Of a stretch of DNA of 64,000 nt, positions 15,686 to 26,584 are shown one piece after another. Source of the stretch: Chloroflexota bacterium. Lineage in GTDB: Bacteria; Chloroflexota; Dehalococcoidia; Tepidiformales; Tepidiformaceae. The stretch is from the NCBI GenBank assembly GCA_016191435.1, contig JACPOQ010000043.1, forward strand, positions 1 through 64,000. Direction: 5' to 3'. A model generated the notes under the pieces. That model made no database searches. It saw only the letters and a program-made list of their open reading frames with translations, and was not told the DNA's origin. Within the stretch, counting starts at the first letter, position 1; the number at the start of each line of letters is the position of its first letter. The position numbers were made by a program, and so were the translations under genes.

Positions 15686-16309
15686 ATGCGCCTGATCCTC
15701 GTGCGGCACGGGCAGTCGGAAGGGAATGCCACGGGCATCGTCCAGGGGCACCTGGACTTCGGGCTCACCGAGCTCGGGATGCTCCAATCGGAGGCGACGG
15801 CAGAGCGCCTCGCGCGGATGAAAATCGGCCGCATCCTGTCGAGCCCGCTCGTGCGCGCGTACCAGACGGCCGAGGCCATCGCGGCGGCAACCGGGTTGAA
15901 CATCGAACCCACGCCCGCGTTGATGGAATACGACGTGGGGGCCATCAGCGGGATGACTCCGGAGGAGATCCGGAACAAGCACCCGGAGGTGATCGCGGCG
16001 CGGCAGCGAGGCGAGCGGCCCGCGTTCCCCGGGGAAGAGGGCCGCGCGGCATTTCACGTGCGGGTGCGGGGGGTCATCGATGCTGTACGCGCGACGGACC
16101 AGACGGTGGTGGCGGTGGCGCACGGCGGCGTCATCGGCGCCGTCTGCCAGATTGCGCTGGGGATCGACTCGGGGCGGCGGGGGCTGTTCGAAATCGCGAA
16201 CTGCTCGATCACGCAGATCACGGAGGACCGCCTCGGGAACCTGGTGATCTTGCACCACAACGACGTGTGCCATCTCGACAACCTGGTAACGCGGGCCGAT
16301 CGTGGCTGA
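15686..16309 (+). CDS. Histidine phosphatase family protein (phosphoglycerate-mutase-like)
   Basis: 207-residue enzyme of the histidine phosphatase superfamily, branch 1. The catalytic LVRHGQSEGNATGIVQGH lies at the N-terminus. The second histidine is in VAVAHGGVIGAVC, and the acid is in MEYDVGAISGM. These proteins form a phosphohistidine intermediate; whether this one is a mutase or a phosphatase for a small phosphometabolite cannot be told. ATG at 15686, 31 nt after the VWA gene and probably co-transcribed, with GCGGG ahead as a weak ribosome site. It ends 5 nt before the convergent gene at 16315. Confidence 0.85.
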   Translation: MRLILVRHGQSEGNATGIVQGHLDFGLTELGMLQSEATAERLARMKIGRILSSPLVRAYQTAEAIAAATGLNIEPTPALMEYDVGAISGMTPEEIRNKHPEVIAARQRGERPAFPGEEGRAAFHVRVRGVIDAVRATDQTVVAVAHGGVIGAVCQIALGIDSGRRGLFEIANCSITQITEDRLGNLVILHHNDVCHLDNLVTRADRG

Positions 16310-16314
16310 CTCGC

Positions 16315-16650
16315 TCAGCCCATCACCATATTGACGAAGCCGGTGACGGACACGAAGAGGAAGCCGCGGCCCTCGGCCGGGTGGAACACGACCTCGATGC
16401 CATCGATGACTTCGACGCCGCCGACGTTTTTCAGGACCCAGGCGTGGTTCCCGGTGCTCGTGACGTCGACCCGCCGCAGCGATGGCCAGAGCACGAGCGA
16501 GGTGCCATCGGCGGCGCCGGACGCACGCACGCGGTAGACGGGCGAGCCGTCGGGAGAGTACGGCTCGCGCTCCGCGGTGGCGCCGAAGAGCGCGGCGATG
16601 GCGGTGACGGCTTCGTCGTCGAGCTGCGAGAAACGGGATTTCGCTGCCAT
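16315..16650 (-). CDS. Hypothetical protein, 111 residues
   Basis: No family is recognised with certainty. The sequence is balanced and protein-like (SRFSQLDDEAVTAIAALFGA at the start, VEVIDGIEVVFHPAEGRGFL near the end) with no membrane segment or metal motif. The ATG at 16650 is preceded by GAAGGG. The gene lies 13 nt behind the NTF2-like gene, as the last member of the rarA operon. Its antisense frames are less protein-like, which supports this strand. Confidence 0.6.
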   Translation of the reverse strand: MAAKSRFSQLDDEAVTAIAALFGATAEREPYSPDGSPVYRVRASGAADGTSLVLWPSLRRVDVTSTGNHAWVLKNVGGVEVIDGIEVVFHPAEGRGFLFVSVTGFVNMVMG

Positions 16651-16663
16651 TACCCTTCGGCCA

Positions 16664-17041
16664 TTACCCGGCCCGCCACGCGACAGGACTGCCGTGGTGG
16701 TGGCTGATGCGCCAATGGCCGCCTTCGCGCACGAATACGTTGGTGGCGATGACGGGAGTGCCAGCGACGAACTCGCGGCAGACGACCACGGCGACATCGC
16801 CGGCCAGGTGGACGACGGCGCCGCCACTGACGATCTTTGCCTGGGAGGGGTTGGCCAGGATGGCAAACCAGCTCGCCATCACGGTTTCGCGGCCGGAGAG
16901 CAGGTTGCCGTGCGGATGGATGCAGGTGACGGGCGCGGAGCGCGCCCAGAGCGCATCCATCGAGGCGGTGTCCTTCTCGTTGAAGGCGGTGTAAAACGCC
17001 TCATTCGCTTCGAGCACAGCCTCGGTGGCGCTGATGGTCAC
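16664..17041 (-). CDS. Nuclear transport factor 2-like (SnoaL-type) domain protein
   Basis: 125-residue cone-shaped alpha+beta barrel protein of the NTF2-like superfamily. It starts TISATEAVLEANEAFYTAFN, a typical first helix. The core CIHPHGNLLSGRETVMASWF follows, and the C-terminal strand is GHWRISHHHGSPV. Members are small-molecule isomerases, hydrolases or binding domains with widely different ligands, so no reaction is proposed. The GTG start at 17041 has GGGAGCAGG immediately ahead. It sits 43 nt downstream of the thioredoxin-like gene in the rarA operon. Confidence 0.8.
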   Translation of the reverse strand: MTISATEAVLEANEAFYTAFNEKDTASMDALWARSAPVTCIHPHGNLLSGRETVMASWFAILANPSQAKIVSGGAVVHLAGDVAVVVCREFVAGTPVIATNVFVREGGHWRISHHHGSPVAWRAG

Positions 17042-17084
17042 GTCCTGCTCCCTGGCGGCGATGCGCGCCCTGGCGCCGCGCGGG

Positions 17085-17408
17085 CTATTTCGCGCGGGCC
17101 TGCGCTTCGAGGATGGTGTTGGCGATGAGCCGCGCGTGGGGATATGGCTTCCAGCCCTGGGGCGTGTTGTAGTATCGGGTGCCCGCCTGGTACTCGTCCG
17201 GCTCGCGGTCGCCATACTCCACATCGATGCCGGCCACGCGGATGCTCGGCGAGCCGAGGAAGCGCTTGTGCTTGGCGTCCTCGCTATCCAGCACCTCGGT
17301 GTAGACGACCTCGGCTTCAACCTCGGTCGCTTCGAGCGCCTGGCGCAGGGCCTCCTCGGCCTCGGCGCTGCGGCCGGTCGATTTCGAATACAGGAACTCA
17401 ATCTTCAT
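17085..17408 (-). CDS. Thioredoxin-fold-like protein without active-site cysteines
   Basis: 107 residues beginning MKIEFLYSKSTGRSAEAEEA, with the segment KHKRFLGSPSIRVAGIDVEY, the pattern of small thioredoxin-fold proteins that normally carry a CPN/CxxC motif after the first strand and the FLGSP cis-proline loop. Here the cysteine position reads SKSTG and no cysteine is present, so a redox role is unlikely. The ATG at 17408 overlaps the 3' end of rarA by 11 nt, so the two are translationally coupled. Function unknown. Confidence 0.65.
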   Translation of the reverse strand: MKIEFLYSKSTGRSAEAEEALRQALEATEVEAEVVYTEVLDSEDAKHKRFLGSPSIRVAGIDVEYGDREPDEYQAGTRYYNTPQGWKPYPHARLIANTILEAQARAK

Positions 17409-18822
17409 ACGTCTCGGGCTCCGTTGGCGGCGCGGGTGGTGGGCCAGGCTCAGGCGCCTCGCGCAGGGCGCGAAGCCGCGCGGCAGCGACGGCTTCGAAG
17501 CCGATCGTCCCCGGCCGGTAATACTGCGGCGCGCCCAACTCTTCGGGCAAGTAGCGTTCGCCGCGGGCGAAGTGGCCGGGTTCGTCATGGGCGTAGCGAT
17601 AGCCCTGCCCGTAGCCGAACTGGCGCATCAGGCCGGTGACGGCATTGCGCAGATGCAGCGGGACGGGCAGGTGCGAGGTGCGTAGCGCGTCTTCCTTCGC
17701 CTGCGTGTAGGCGGCGTAGCTGCTGTTGCTCTTGGGCGCGAGCGCGAGGTAGACGCAGCATTCGGCCATCGGGATCCAGCCTTCGGGCATGCCGATGAAG
17801 TGCACCGCCTGCTGGCACGCAGTCGCGACCATGAGCGCCTGCGGGTCCGCGAGCCCGACGTCCTCGGCGGCAAGGATGACCATGCGCCGGATGATGAAGA
17901 GCGGGTCTTCGCCGCTCTCGACCATGCGTGCGAGCCAGTAGAGCGCGGCGTCCGGGTCCGAACCGCGCAGGGACTTGATGAACGCGGAGACGGTGTCGTA
18001 GTGGAAGTCGGCCTGGCGGTCGTAGTAGGGGCGGCGGTCCTGGAGCGCCTGGCCAACCTCCTGGCGCGTGATCGTGCCGCCCTGCCGCACCATGCCGCCG
18101 GCGATTTCGAGCGCGGTGAGGGCGGCGCGGCCATCGCCGTTGGCGCCTTCGAGGAGCAGCTTGCGCGCGCCTTCGTCGAGCGTGAGTTCGAGCGTGCCGA
18201 GCCCGCGTTCGCGGTCCGTGAGCGCCGTATCGACAATGCGGCCGAGATCCTCCGGGCCGAGGCCGAGCAGCTTGACCACGCGCGTACGGCTGAGGAGCGG
18301 CGCCACGACTTCGAACGAGGGGTTCTCGGTGGTCGCGCCGATGAGCGTGAAGGTGCCGTCCTCGACGTAGGGGAGGATGACATCCTGCTGGGCCTTGTTG
18401 AAGCGATGGATCTCATCGATGAAGACGACCGTGCGCCGGCCGGCGCGGCGGCGCGCCGCGGCTTCGGCGACGAGCTTGCGCAGCTCCGCGACGCCGCTGG
18501 AGACGGCGGAGATGGCGACGAAGGCGGCCTCGACCTTGCGCGCGAGGAGGCGCGCGAGCGTGGTTTTGCCGCAGCCGGGCGGCCCCCAGAGGATGACCGA
18601 CGGCAGGACGCCGCGGCCGGCGGCGTTGCGCAGCATGGAACCAGGGCCGACGGCGGCATCCTGGCCCACGAACTCATCCAGCGTGCGCGGGCGCATGCGG
18701 GCGGCGAGCGGGGCATCGCTGCCCGCGCCGGCGTCTTCGGGCTCGGCGAGCAGAGACGGCTGGAATTCGGGGCTGTCGTCGCGGCGGGGCATCGGTGTGC
18801 GGGACTCCTGTTCGCGTTCCAT
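17398..18822 (-). CDS. rarA: Replication-associated recombination protein A (MgsA/WRNIP1 family)
   Basis: 474-residue AAA+ ATPase acting at stalled replication forks. Walker A is LWGPPGCGKTTLARLL near residues 78-91, Walker B is VVFIDEIHRFNKAQQD, and sensor 1 is LIGATTENPSFEV. The C-terminal tetramerisation part includes PKSNSSYAAYTQAKEDALR and the family signature YRYAHDEPGHFARGERYLPE. The ATG at 18822 is used; an in-frame ATG at 18792 has a nearby AGGAG and is an alternative. The gene is divergent from uvrA across 153 nt, pairing two DNA-repair genes back to back. It leads the operon of the thioredoxin-like, NTF2-like and hypothetical genes. Confidence 0.95.
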   Translation of the reverse strand: MEREQESRTPMPRRDDSPEFQPSLLAEPEDAGAGSDAPLAARMRPRTLDEFVGQDAAVGPGSMLRNAAGRGVLPSVILWGPPGCGKTTLARLLARKVEAAFVAISAVSSGVAELRKLVAEAAARRRAGRRTVVFIDEIHRFNKAQQDVILPYVEDGTFTLIGATTENPSFEVVAPLLSRTRVVKLLGLGPEDLGRIVDTALTDRERGLGTLELTLDEGARKLLLEGANGDGRAALTALEIAGGMVRQGGTITRQEVGQALQDRRPYYDRQADFHYDTVSAFIKSLRGSDPDAALYWLARMVESGEDPLFIIRRMVILAAEDVGLADPQALMVATACQQAVHFIGMPEGWIPMAECCVYLALAPKSNSSYAAYTQAKEDALRTSHLPVPLHLRNAVTGLMRQFGYGQGYRYAHDEPGHFARGERYLPEELGAPQYYRPGTIGFEAVAAARLRALREAPEPGPPPAPPTEPETYED

Positions 18823-18912
18823 CGTACTTGCGCCGGGCCGGATTGCGGCGAGAATCTACTCGAACACCCGTTCTGTTCGTGCTACAATCCTGAACGCCGG
18901 CGGGGACTCGCG

Positions 18913-18918
18913 TAGACT
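18913..18918 (+). promoter_or_regulatory. Candidate -10 hexamer TAGACT upstream of uvrA
   Basis: TAGACT 57 nt ahead of the uvrA ATG. A second hexamer, TACAAT, lies around 18880. Neither has a clear -35, and no SOS-box-like palindrome was recognised nearby. Confidence 0.3.
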
Positions 18919-18975
18919 GGGAGCCCGTGCTCGCCGCGCGAAACGCCCAAAACCGGAGCCGGGACAAGGCCGCTC

Positions 18976-21900
18976 ATGCCCCTCGACCACATCCTTGTGC
19001 GCGGCGCGCGCGAACACAACCTGAAGGACATCACGGTCCGCATCCCGCGCGACGAGCTCGTCGTGATTACCGGGCTATCGGGATCGGGGAAGTCCTCGCT
19101 TGCGTTCGACACCATCTACGCCGAAGGGCAGCGGCGTTACGTGGAGTCGCTCTCGGCGTATGCGCGGCAGTTCCTGGGACTGATGGAGAAGCCAGACGTC
19201 GACCATATCGACGGGCTCTCGCCGGCCATTTCCATCGACCAGAAGGCGACGTCCAATAATCCGCGGTCAACTGTTGGCACAGTTACCGAGATTTATGACT
19301 ACATGCGCCTGTTATGGGCGCGGGCAGGCCGCCCGCACTGCCCGAGGTGCGGCCGTCCCATCGAAAAACAAACCGTCCAGCAGATTGTCGACGCCACCCT
19401 GGCGTACCCCGCCGGCTCGCGGCTGCTGCTGCTGGCGCCGGTCGCGCGGGCGAAGAAGGGCGAGCACCAGGGCATCCTCGATGAGGCGCGCCGGGCAGGG
19501 TTCGTGCGCGTGCGCATCAACGGGGAAGTGCGCGACCTCGACGAGGAGATCGCGCTCGACAAGAAGAAGCGGCACGACATGGACGTGGTCGTCGACCGGC
19601 TGGTGGTGCCGGCGCCGGGGAGCGACCCGACGGCCACGAGCCGGATCGCCGATTCGGTGGAGACGGCGCTCAAGGTGGGGCAGGGGACGATGATCCTCGC
19701 GCCGGCGACGGCGGCGCCGGCCGCGCGCGGGCGGTCCCGGAACAACGAGGACGGCGCGGAGCGCATCTTTTCGGAGCAATTCTCCTGCCCGTACGACGGC
19801 ACCTCCATCGGCGAGATAGAGCCGCGCACGTTCAGCTTCAACAGCCCGCACGGCGCCTGCCCCAAGTGCACCGGCCTCGGGGTGGAGATGCAGATCGACC
19901 CGCAGCTGGTCATCCAGGACCGCTCGAAATCGATCAAGGACGGGGCCGTCGAACCGTGGTCCAAGACGGCGAGTGTGGCCGGCTGGTACATGCGGATGCT
20001 GGAGGGCGTGGCGGAGCACATGGGCTTCTCCGTCACGCAGCCGGTGCGCGAGTTGAACGAGGAGCAGCTGGACGCGGTGCTGTTCGGCACCGGTGACCGC
20101 GTCCTGCCGCTGCGCTTCACGAACCAGTACGGGCGCACGCAGGTGTACGACTCGAAGTTCGAGGGTGTGGTGAACAACCTCGCGCGGCGCTACAAGGAGA
20201 CCGACTCCGACTACATCCGGACCGAGATCGAGAAGTACATGGCCTCGATCCCGTGTTCCGTGTGCCAGGGGCGGCGGCTGCGCCCGGAAGCCCTGGCGGT
20301 GCTTATCGACGGGAAGTCCATCTCCGAAGTCACGGATCTGAGCATCGCCGACGGGCTGGCCTGGGCCGACCATCTCGCCGCGCCCGAGACGCCGCTGAGC
20401 CAGCGCGAGCAGACGATCGCCTACCAGATCCTCAAGGAGATCCGTGGACGGCTGCAGTTCCTCGTCGATGTGGGGCTGGACTACCTCACGCTCGACCGGG
20501 TATCGGGGACGCTTTCGGGCGGCGAATCGCAGCGCATCCGGCTGGCCACGCAGATTGGCTCGGCGCTCATGGGCGTGCTGTACATCTGCGACGAGCCTTC
20601 CATCGGTTTACATCCGATCGATGGCGACCGCTTGATCGCGACGCTGCTGCGGTTGCGGGACCTCGGCAACACCGTGCTCATCGTGGAGCATGACGAGGCG
20701 ATGATGCGCGCCGCCGACTGGATCATCGACATGGGACCCGGTGCCGGCATCCACGGCGGCTACGTCGTCGCCCAGGGCAAAATCGACGATATCAAGTCCG
20801 CGGAAGCGAGCATCACCGGGGCGTACCTCTCGGGGCGCCGCGAGATTCCGGTGCCAACGGAGCGGCGAGAGGGGAGCGGCAAGCGGCTGCTCATCCGCGG
20901 TGCGCGCGAGAACAACTTGCGCAACCTGGACATCGAAGTCCCGCTCGGCAGGTTCGTCGCCGTGACGGGCGTCTCGGGTTCGGGGAAGTCCTCGCTGATC
21001 AACGAGATCCTCGTGAAACGCGCGGCGCAGGTGTTGCATCGCGCGCACGGGCGGCCGGGGCTGCACGACGCGGTCGAGGGACTGGAGCTGCTGGACAAGA
21101 TCGTCGACATCGACCAGTCCCCGATCGGGCGGACGCCGCGGTCGAACCCGGCGACGTACACGGGCGCGTTCACCATCATCCGCGACATGTTCGCCTCGGT
21201 GCCGGAATCGAAGGCGCGCGGCTACAAGTCGGGGCGCTTCAGCTTCAACGTCAAAGGCGGGCGCTGCGAAGAGTGCTCCGGGGACGGCTACAAGATCGTC
21301 GAGATGCAGTTCCTGCCGGACGTGACGGTGCCGTGCGAGGTGTGTCACGGGAAGCGGTACAACCGGGAGGCGCTGGAGATCCTCTTCCGGGGCAAGAACA
21401 TCGCGGAAGTGCTGGACATGACCGTCTCGGAGGCGGCGGACTTCTTCGAGCGCTTCCCGCGCGTGAAGCGCATCCTGGACACGCTCGAGGCCACGGGGCT
21501 GGGGTATGTCCATCTCGGGCAGCCCGCGACGACGCTCTCGGGCGGCGAAGCGCAGCGGATCAAGCTCGCCAGCGAACTCGCGCGGCGCTCCACCGGGAAG
21601 ACGCTGTACGTGCTGGATGAGCCGACGACCGGGCTCAGCTTCCAGGACGTGTCGCACCTGCTGCACGTGCTGGAGCGGCTGGCAGATTCGGGCAACACGG
21701 TGCTCGTCATCGAGCACCACCTCGACGTAATCAAGACCGCCGACTACATCATCGACCTCGGGCCGCAGGGTGGTACGCGCGGCGGCGAGTTGGTCGCCAC
21801 GGGCACGCCGGAAGAGGTCGCGATGTGCGCGACGAGCTTCACGGGGCAGTACCTGCGGCCGCTGCTGGAGGCAGCGGGCACGCTCGCGCCGCTGCCCGCA

Positions 21901-22251
21901 GGGCATGTGCCCGCCGATTCAGCAGCGAAGCGGCGGCGTACCGCCGCGGTGGAGGTAAACGGCACATCGAAGGAGAGGATACCTTCCGCCGCCGAGAAGC
22001 CGGGCGTGCCGGTTGCCACCGGGCCGAACGGCGCGAGACCGGGGCGGCAGCGGACGACGGAGGAAGCGGCGGCGGTGGTGCTTGCGCGCATCGATCGCGA
22101 GTCGGCGGTGCCGGAGGCACGGCCACAAACGAAGGCCGCGGCAAAGCGCGAACGCCAGGCGGCCCACCCGCGCAAGGAAACAGCGAGCGAGCGCAACTTG
22201 CGCGAGAAGCGCGAAGCGTCGCCGCCAGGCCCAGCGGCCGGCGATGGCTGA
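18976..22251 (+). CDS. uvrA: Excinuclease ABC subunit A with extended C-terminal tail
   Basis: 1091-residue UvrA, the damage-recognition ATPase of nucleotide excision repair. Walker A sequences are GLSGSGKS (33-40) and GVSGSGKS (about 665-672). The ABC signatures are [12 protein letters not shown] and [12 protein letters not shown]. The zinc modules include [20 protein letters not shown] and [10 protein letters not shown] with [12 protein letters not shown]. The core ends near residue 970, as in normal UvrA (about 940-970). The remaining 120 residues form a low-complexity, Ala/Arg/Glu-rich basic tail (for example [20 protein letters not shown]) not seen in typical UvrA. ATG at 18976. Divergent from rarA. 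Confidence 0.97.
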   Translation: MPLDHILVRGAREHNLKDITVRIPRDELVVITGLSGSGKSSLAFDTIYAEGQRRYVESLSAYARQFLGLMEKPDVDHIDGLSPAISIDQKATSNNPRSTVGTVTEIYDYMRLLWARAGRPHCPRCGRPIEKQTVQQIVDATLAYPAGSRLLLLAPVARAKKGEHQGILDEARRAGFVRVRINGEVRDLDEEIALDKKKRHDMDVVVDRLVVPAPGSDPTATSRIADSVETALKVGQGTMILAPATAAPAARGRSRNNEDGAERIFSEQFSCPYDGTSIGEIEPRTFSFNSPHGACPKCTGLGVEMQIDPQLVIQDRSKSIKDGAVEPWSKTASVAGWYMRMLEGVAEHMGFSVTQPVRELNEEQLDAVLFGTGDRVLPLRFTNQYGRTQVYDSKFEGVVNNLARRYKETDSDYIRTEIEKYMASIPCSVCQGRRLRPEALAVLIDGKSISEVTDLSIADGLAWADHLAAPETPLSQREQTIAYQILKEIRGRLQFLVDVGLDYLTLDRVSGTLSGGESQRIRLATQIGSALMGVLYICDEPSIGLHPIDGDRLIATLLRLRDLGNTVLIVEHDEAMMRAADWIIDMGPGAGIHGGYVVAQGKIDDIKSAEASITGAYLSGRREIPVPTERREGSGKRLLIRGARENNLRNLDIEVPLGRFVAVTGVSGSGKSSLINEILVKRAAQVLHRAHGRPGLHDAVEGLELLDKIVDIDQSPIGRTPRSNPATYTGAFTIIRDMFASVPESKARGYKSGRFSFNVKGGRCEECSGDGYKIVEMQFLPDVTVPCEVCHGKRYNREALEILFRGKNIAEVLDMTVSEAADFFERFPRVKRILDTLEATGLGYVHLGQPATTLSGGEAQRIKLASELARRSTGKTLYVLDEPTTGLSFQDVSHLLHVLERLADSGNTVLVIEHHLDVIKTADYIIDLGPQGGTRGGELVATGTPEEVAMCATSFTGQYLRPLLEAAGTLAPLPAGHVPADSAAKRRRTAAVEVNGTSKERIPSAAEKPGVPVATGPNGARPGRQRTTEEAAAVVLARIDRESAVPEARPQTKAAAKRERQAAHPRKETASERNLREKREASPPGPAAGDG

Positions 22252-22486
22252 TCCATTCGCCAGGATTGCCGTCGACGCGCCGCAGCCCGCGACGGCTGCG
22301 CCCGTGCGCCCATCGCAGTCGATCCGAACGGGCACGCTCGGCTGGTGTGCCGGGGAGCCAGGACGCGCGTTCACGCCGGGCGGGATGCCCAGGCAATGCG
22401 GGCGTCCGAGCGAGCGCGACAACAGTTGACGCGACATTGGCGGATACTGGCGGGCCCGGGCGATGAGACACACGACGGAGGCCAGG

Positions 22487-23311
22487 ATGAAGTTCGGGTT
22501 CGTGGTCCCGTTCAGCGACGCGCGTCTCACATCCGAGTTGGCGCGCGAGGCGGAGGCGGCGGGCTGGGACGGGATATTCGTCGCGGACCTCGTCTGGGGG
22601 GTGGACGCGTGGGTGCAGCTCACGGCCGCCGCGATGGCGACCGTGAGCATCAGGCTCGGGACGATGCTGACGCCGTTGCCGTGGAAGCAGCCGTGGACGG
22701 TCGCAGGGGCGGCGGCGGCACTCGATAACCTCTCGGGCGGCCGGGTGATCCTGTCGGTGGGCCTTGGCGCGCCGGACGCGGGCGCCGCGGGCTTTGGCGT
22801 CGTGACCGACCGGAAGCTTCGCGCGGAGCTGCTCGATGAGGGGCTGGACGTGCTGAACGGCCTCTGGAGCGACGAGCCATTCGCATACGACGGCACGCAT
22901 TACCACGTGACGCCGACGGACTTCCGGGCGCCGGCGCGGCCCGTGCAGCGGCCGCGCGTCCCGACGTGGGCCGTCGGGGTGTGGCCGAGCAAGAAATCCA
23001 TGGGCCGCGCGCTGCGCTGCGATGGGCTCATCCCGGCGGTGCGGGGCGAGGACGGCGCACGCCAGGCGACGCCGGAGGAACTCACTCTGATTTCGCGCTT
23101 CATCGCGAAAGAACGGCCGGCTGGTGCGCCGTTCGATATCGTGATCGAAGGAGAAACGCCAGGGAGTGCGGGCGTCGATGCGACAGTCGCACAGTGGGCG
23201 GCGGCCGGCGCGACGTGGTGGACCGAGACGCGGTGGAGCGCCGGACACGACGCCGGCGGTATCGCGCAAGTGCGGCGACGGCTTGCTGCCGGCCCGCCCC
23301 GCGTGGCCTGA
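22487..23311 (+). CDS. LLM-class F420-dependent oxidoreductase (luciferase-like)
   Basis: 274-residue TIM-barrel protein of the luciferase-like monooxygenase superfamily, in the branch that generally uses coenzyme F420. It shows the family start MKFGFVVPFSDARLTSELAR, then LGTMLTPLPWKQPW, LDNLSGGRVILSVGLG and FAYDGTHYHV. Substrate unknown. ATG at 22487 with GGAGG 6 nt ahead. The 235-nt gap after uvrA contains no convincing gene. The presence of fbiC in the same window supports F420 availability. Confidence 0.85.
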   Translation: MKFGFVVPFSDARLTSELAREAEAAGWDGIFVADLVWGVDAWVQLTAAAMATVSIRLGTMLTPLPWKQPWTVAGAAAALDNLSGGRVILSVGLGAPDAGAAGFGVVTDRKLRAELLDEGLDVLNGLWSDEPFAYDGTHYHVTPTDFRAPARPVQRPRVPTWAVGVWPSKKSMGRALRCDGLIPAVRGEDGARQATPEELTLISRFIAKERPAGAPFDIVIEGETPGSAGVDATVAQWAAAGATWWTETRWSAGHDAGGIAQVRRRLAAGPPRVA

Positions 23312-23353
23312 CTCCCTTCGGGCCGCGCCGGAGTTGCATCGGCGCCCGCGCTG

Positions 23354-23485
23354 ATGCCACGCGCGGGAGAGCACGCGCACATTCCGCGGGAGGTGAAGTA
23401 TGGACGGATCGCCGCCGATGCGGCACGGTGGAAGGAGCACCGGCCAGATCCGGGTGGGCTTGACACGGACGTGCGACGGGTATAG
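23354..23485 (+). CDS. Possible small protein, 43 residues
   Basis: An open frame in the 263-nt gap before ftsH starts [20 protein letters not shown] and ends LDTDVRRV. It is charged, not membrane-like, and its amino-acid mix resembles genuine protein more than chance frames do. No Shine-Dalgarno is visible ahead of the ATG, so it may also be a remnant of a larger gene. Confidence 0.25.
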   Translation: MPRAGEHAHIPREVKYGRIAADAARWKEHRPDPGGLDTDVRRV

Positions 23486-23527
23486 GCCCGCTTACTCCCC
23501 TCAAGGCCCCGGGCCGCGGCCGTCTGT

Positions 23528-23533
23528 TATACT
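23528..23533 (+). promoter_or_regulatory. Candidate -10 hexamer TATACT for ftsH
   Basis: TATACT lies 41 nt ahead of the TTG start of ftsH. The 17-nt-upstream position is GC-rich, so no -35 is assigned. Confidence 0.4.
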
Positions 23534-23574
23534 CATTTAACAGGGCGGGTAGCCCACCGCACCGGAGTTGCTCA

Positions 23575-25593
<2,019 letters not shown>

Positions 25594-25606
25594 AGCCGCC
25601 GCTGCG

Positions 25607-25636
25607 TTGACCGAGCGGCGGGCCCAACCCTAGACT
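25607..25636 (+). promoter_or_regulatory. Sigma70-type promoter of the rplU-rpmA-rpmE operon
   Basis: TTGACC (25607-25612), an 18-nt spacer and TAGACT (25631-25636), 36 nt ahead of rplU. This is the best-formed promoter in the window. Confidence 0.65.
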
Positions 25637-25672
25637 GGAAGACTGTCCCCACGGACTGTCTGGAGTAGGTAC

Positions 25673-25984
25673 ATGGAAGCGATAGTGCGCGCCGACGGGC
25701 GTCAGATGCGCCTCGTCGAGGGGCAGGAATTCGAAGTGAGCCACCTCGCCGGTGAACCGGGCGACACGGTTTCGTTCGACGTGATGATGCTGCTCGATGG
25801 GGCCGACGTGACGGTCGGTACGCCGTTGGTGGAGGGAGCCGCGCTGCAAGCGCGCATCGCCCAGCACGGCAAGGCCCCGAAAATCCGGTTCATGAAATAC
25901 AAGAACAAGGTCCGCTACCGCCGCACTTTCGGGCACCGCCAGCAGGTGACCCGGCTCGTGGTGGAAGCGATCACAAAGGGTTAG
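25673..25984 (+). CDS. rplU: 50S ribosomal protein L21
   Basis: 103-residue L21, a 23S-rRNA-binding protein of the large subunit. It begins MEAIVRADGRQMRLVEGQEF and contains the typical KYKNKVRYRRTFGHRQQVT C-terminal basic stretch. ATG at 25673, preceded by GGAGTAGGTAC. First gene of the conserved L21-L27 pair, 6 nt ahead of rpmA. Confidence 0.96.
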   Translation: MEAIVRADGRQMRLVEGQEFEVSHLAGEPGDTVSFDVMMLLDGADVTVGTPLVEGAALQARIAQHGKAPKIRFMKYKNKVRYRRTFGHRQQVTRLVVEAITKG

Positions 25985-25990
25985 CAACCG

Positions 25991-26284
25991 ATGGCACACA
26001 AAAAAGGCGTCAGCAGCTCCAAAAACGGCCGCGATAGTCAGAGCCAACGGCTTGGCGTGAAGAAGTATGATGGAGAGGTAGTCAAGCCCGGCGCCATCAT
26101 CATCCGCCAGTGCGGCACCCGGTTTCATCCCGGTAACAACGTCGGCCTCGGCCGCGATTACACGATCTTCGCCCTCATCGATGGCCAGGTGAAGTTCGAA
26201 CCGTTTGCCAAGGGCCGTCGCAAGAAGGTCAGCGTCTACACCACTGCAGGCGAGACACAGTCCGCCGAGAGCGTCTCGGCATAG
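25991..26284 (+). CDS. rpmA: 50S ribosomal protein L27
   Basis: 97-residue L27 with the standard N-terminus [20 protein letters not shown], which reaches into the peptidyl-transferase centre, and the core [20 protein letters not shown]. No extra N-terminal leader of the Firmicute cleaved type is present. It lies 6 nt after rplU and 21 nt before rpmE. Confidence 0.97.
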   Translation: MAHKKGVSSSKNGRDSQSQRLGVKKYDGEVVKPGAIIIRQCGTRFHPGNNVGLGRDYTIFALIDGQVKFEPFAKGRRKKVSVYTTAGETQSAESVSA

Positions 26285-26305
26285 TTACCCCAAGGAGTTT
26301 GCAGG

Positions 26306-26512
26306 GTGAAGGCAGCAATCCATCCGAAGTACGAAGAAGCCACCATTCATTGCGCCTGCGGCAATGACATCCAGACCCGTTCGACGCGCGCGAAGATGCA
26401 CCTCGATGTCTGCAACGTGTGCCACCCGTTCTTCACGGGTGAACAGCGCATCATCGATACGGCCGGCCGCGTGGAACGGTTCAACCGGCGGTACGCCCGC
26501 CCCGGCCGCTAA
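26306..26512 (+). CDS. rpmE: 50S ribosomal protein L31, zinc-binding type
   Basis: 68-residue L31 with the cysteine pattern of the zinc-binding (C+) form: HCACGND and [12 protein letters not shown]. The GTG start at 26306 has AAGGAG about 8 nt ahead. Last gene of the rplU operon, followed 22 nt later by a strong intrinsic terminator. The zinc-containing form is the one whose use depends on zinc sufficiency in other bacteria; no paralogue is present in the window. Confidence 0.96.
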   Translation: MKAAIHPKYEEATIHCACGNDIQTRSTRAKMHLDVCNVCHPFFTGEQRIIDTAGRVERFNRRYARPGR

Positions 26513-26533
26513 GGGCCGGCCCAAGGACATCGA

Positions 26534-26560
26534 GGGGGCGCCGCTCCGGCGCCCCCTTGT
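26534..26560 (+). terminator. Intrinsic terminator of the rplU-rpmA-rpmE operon
   Basis: Perfect 9-bp stem GGGGGCGCC / GGCGCCCCC around a 5-nt loop (GCTCC), followed by TTGT. The T-tract is short but the stem is very stable. Confidence 0.8.
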
Positions 26561-26584
26561 GCTACCCCGCGAATCGTCAACTTT

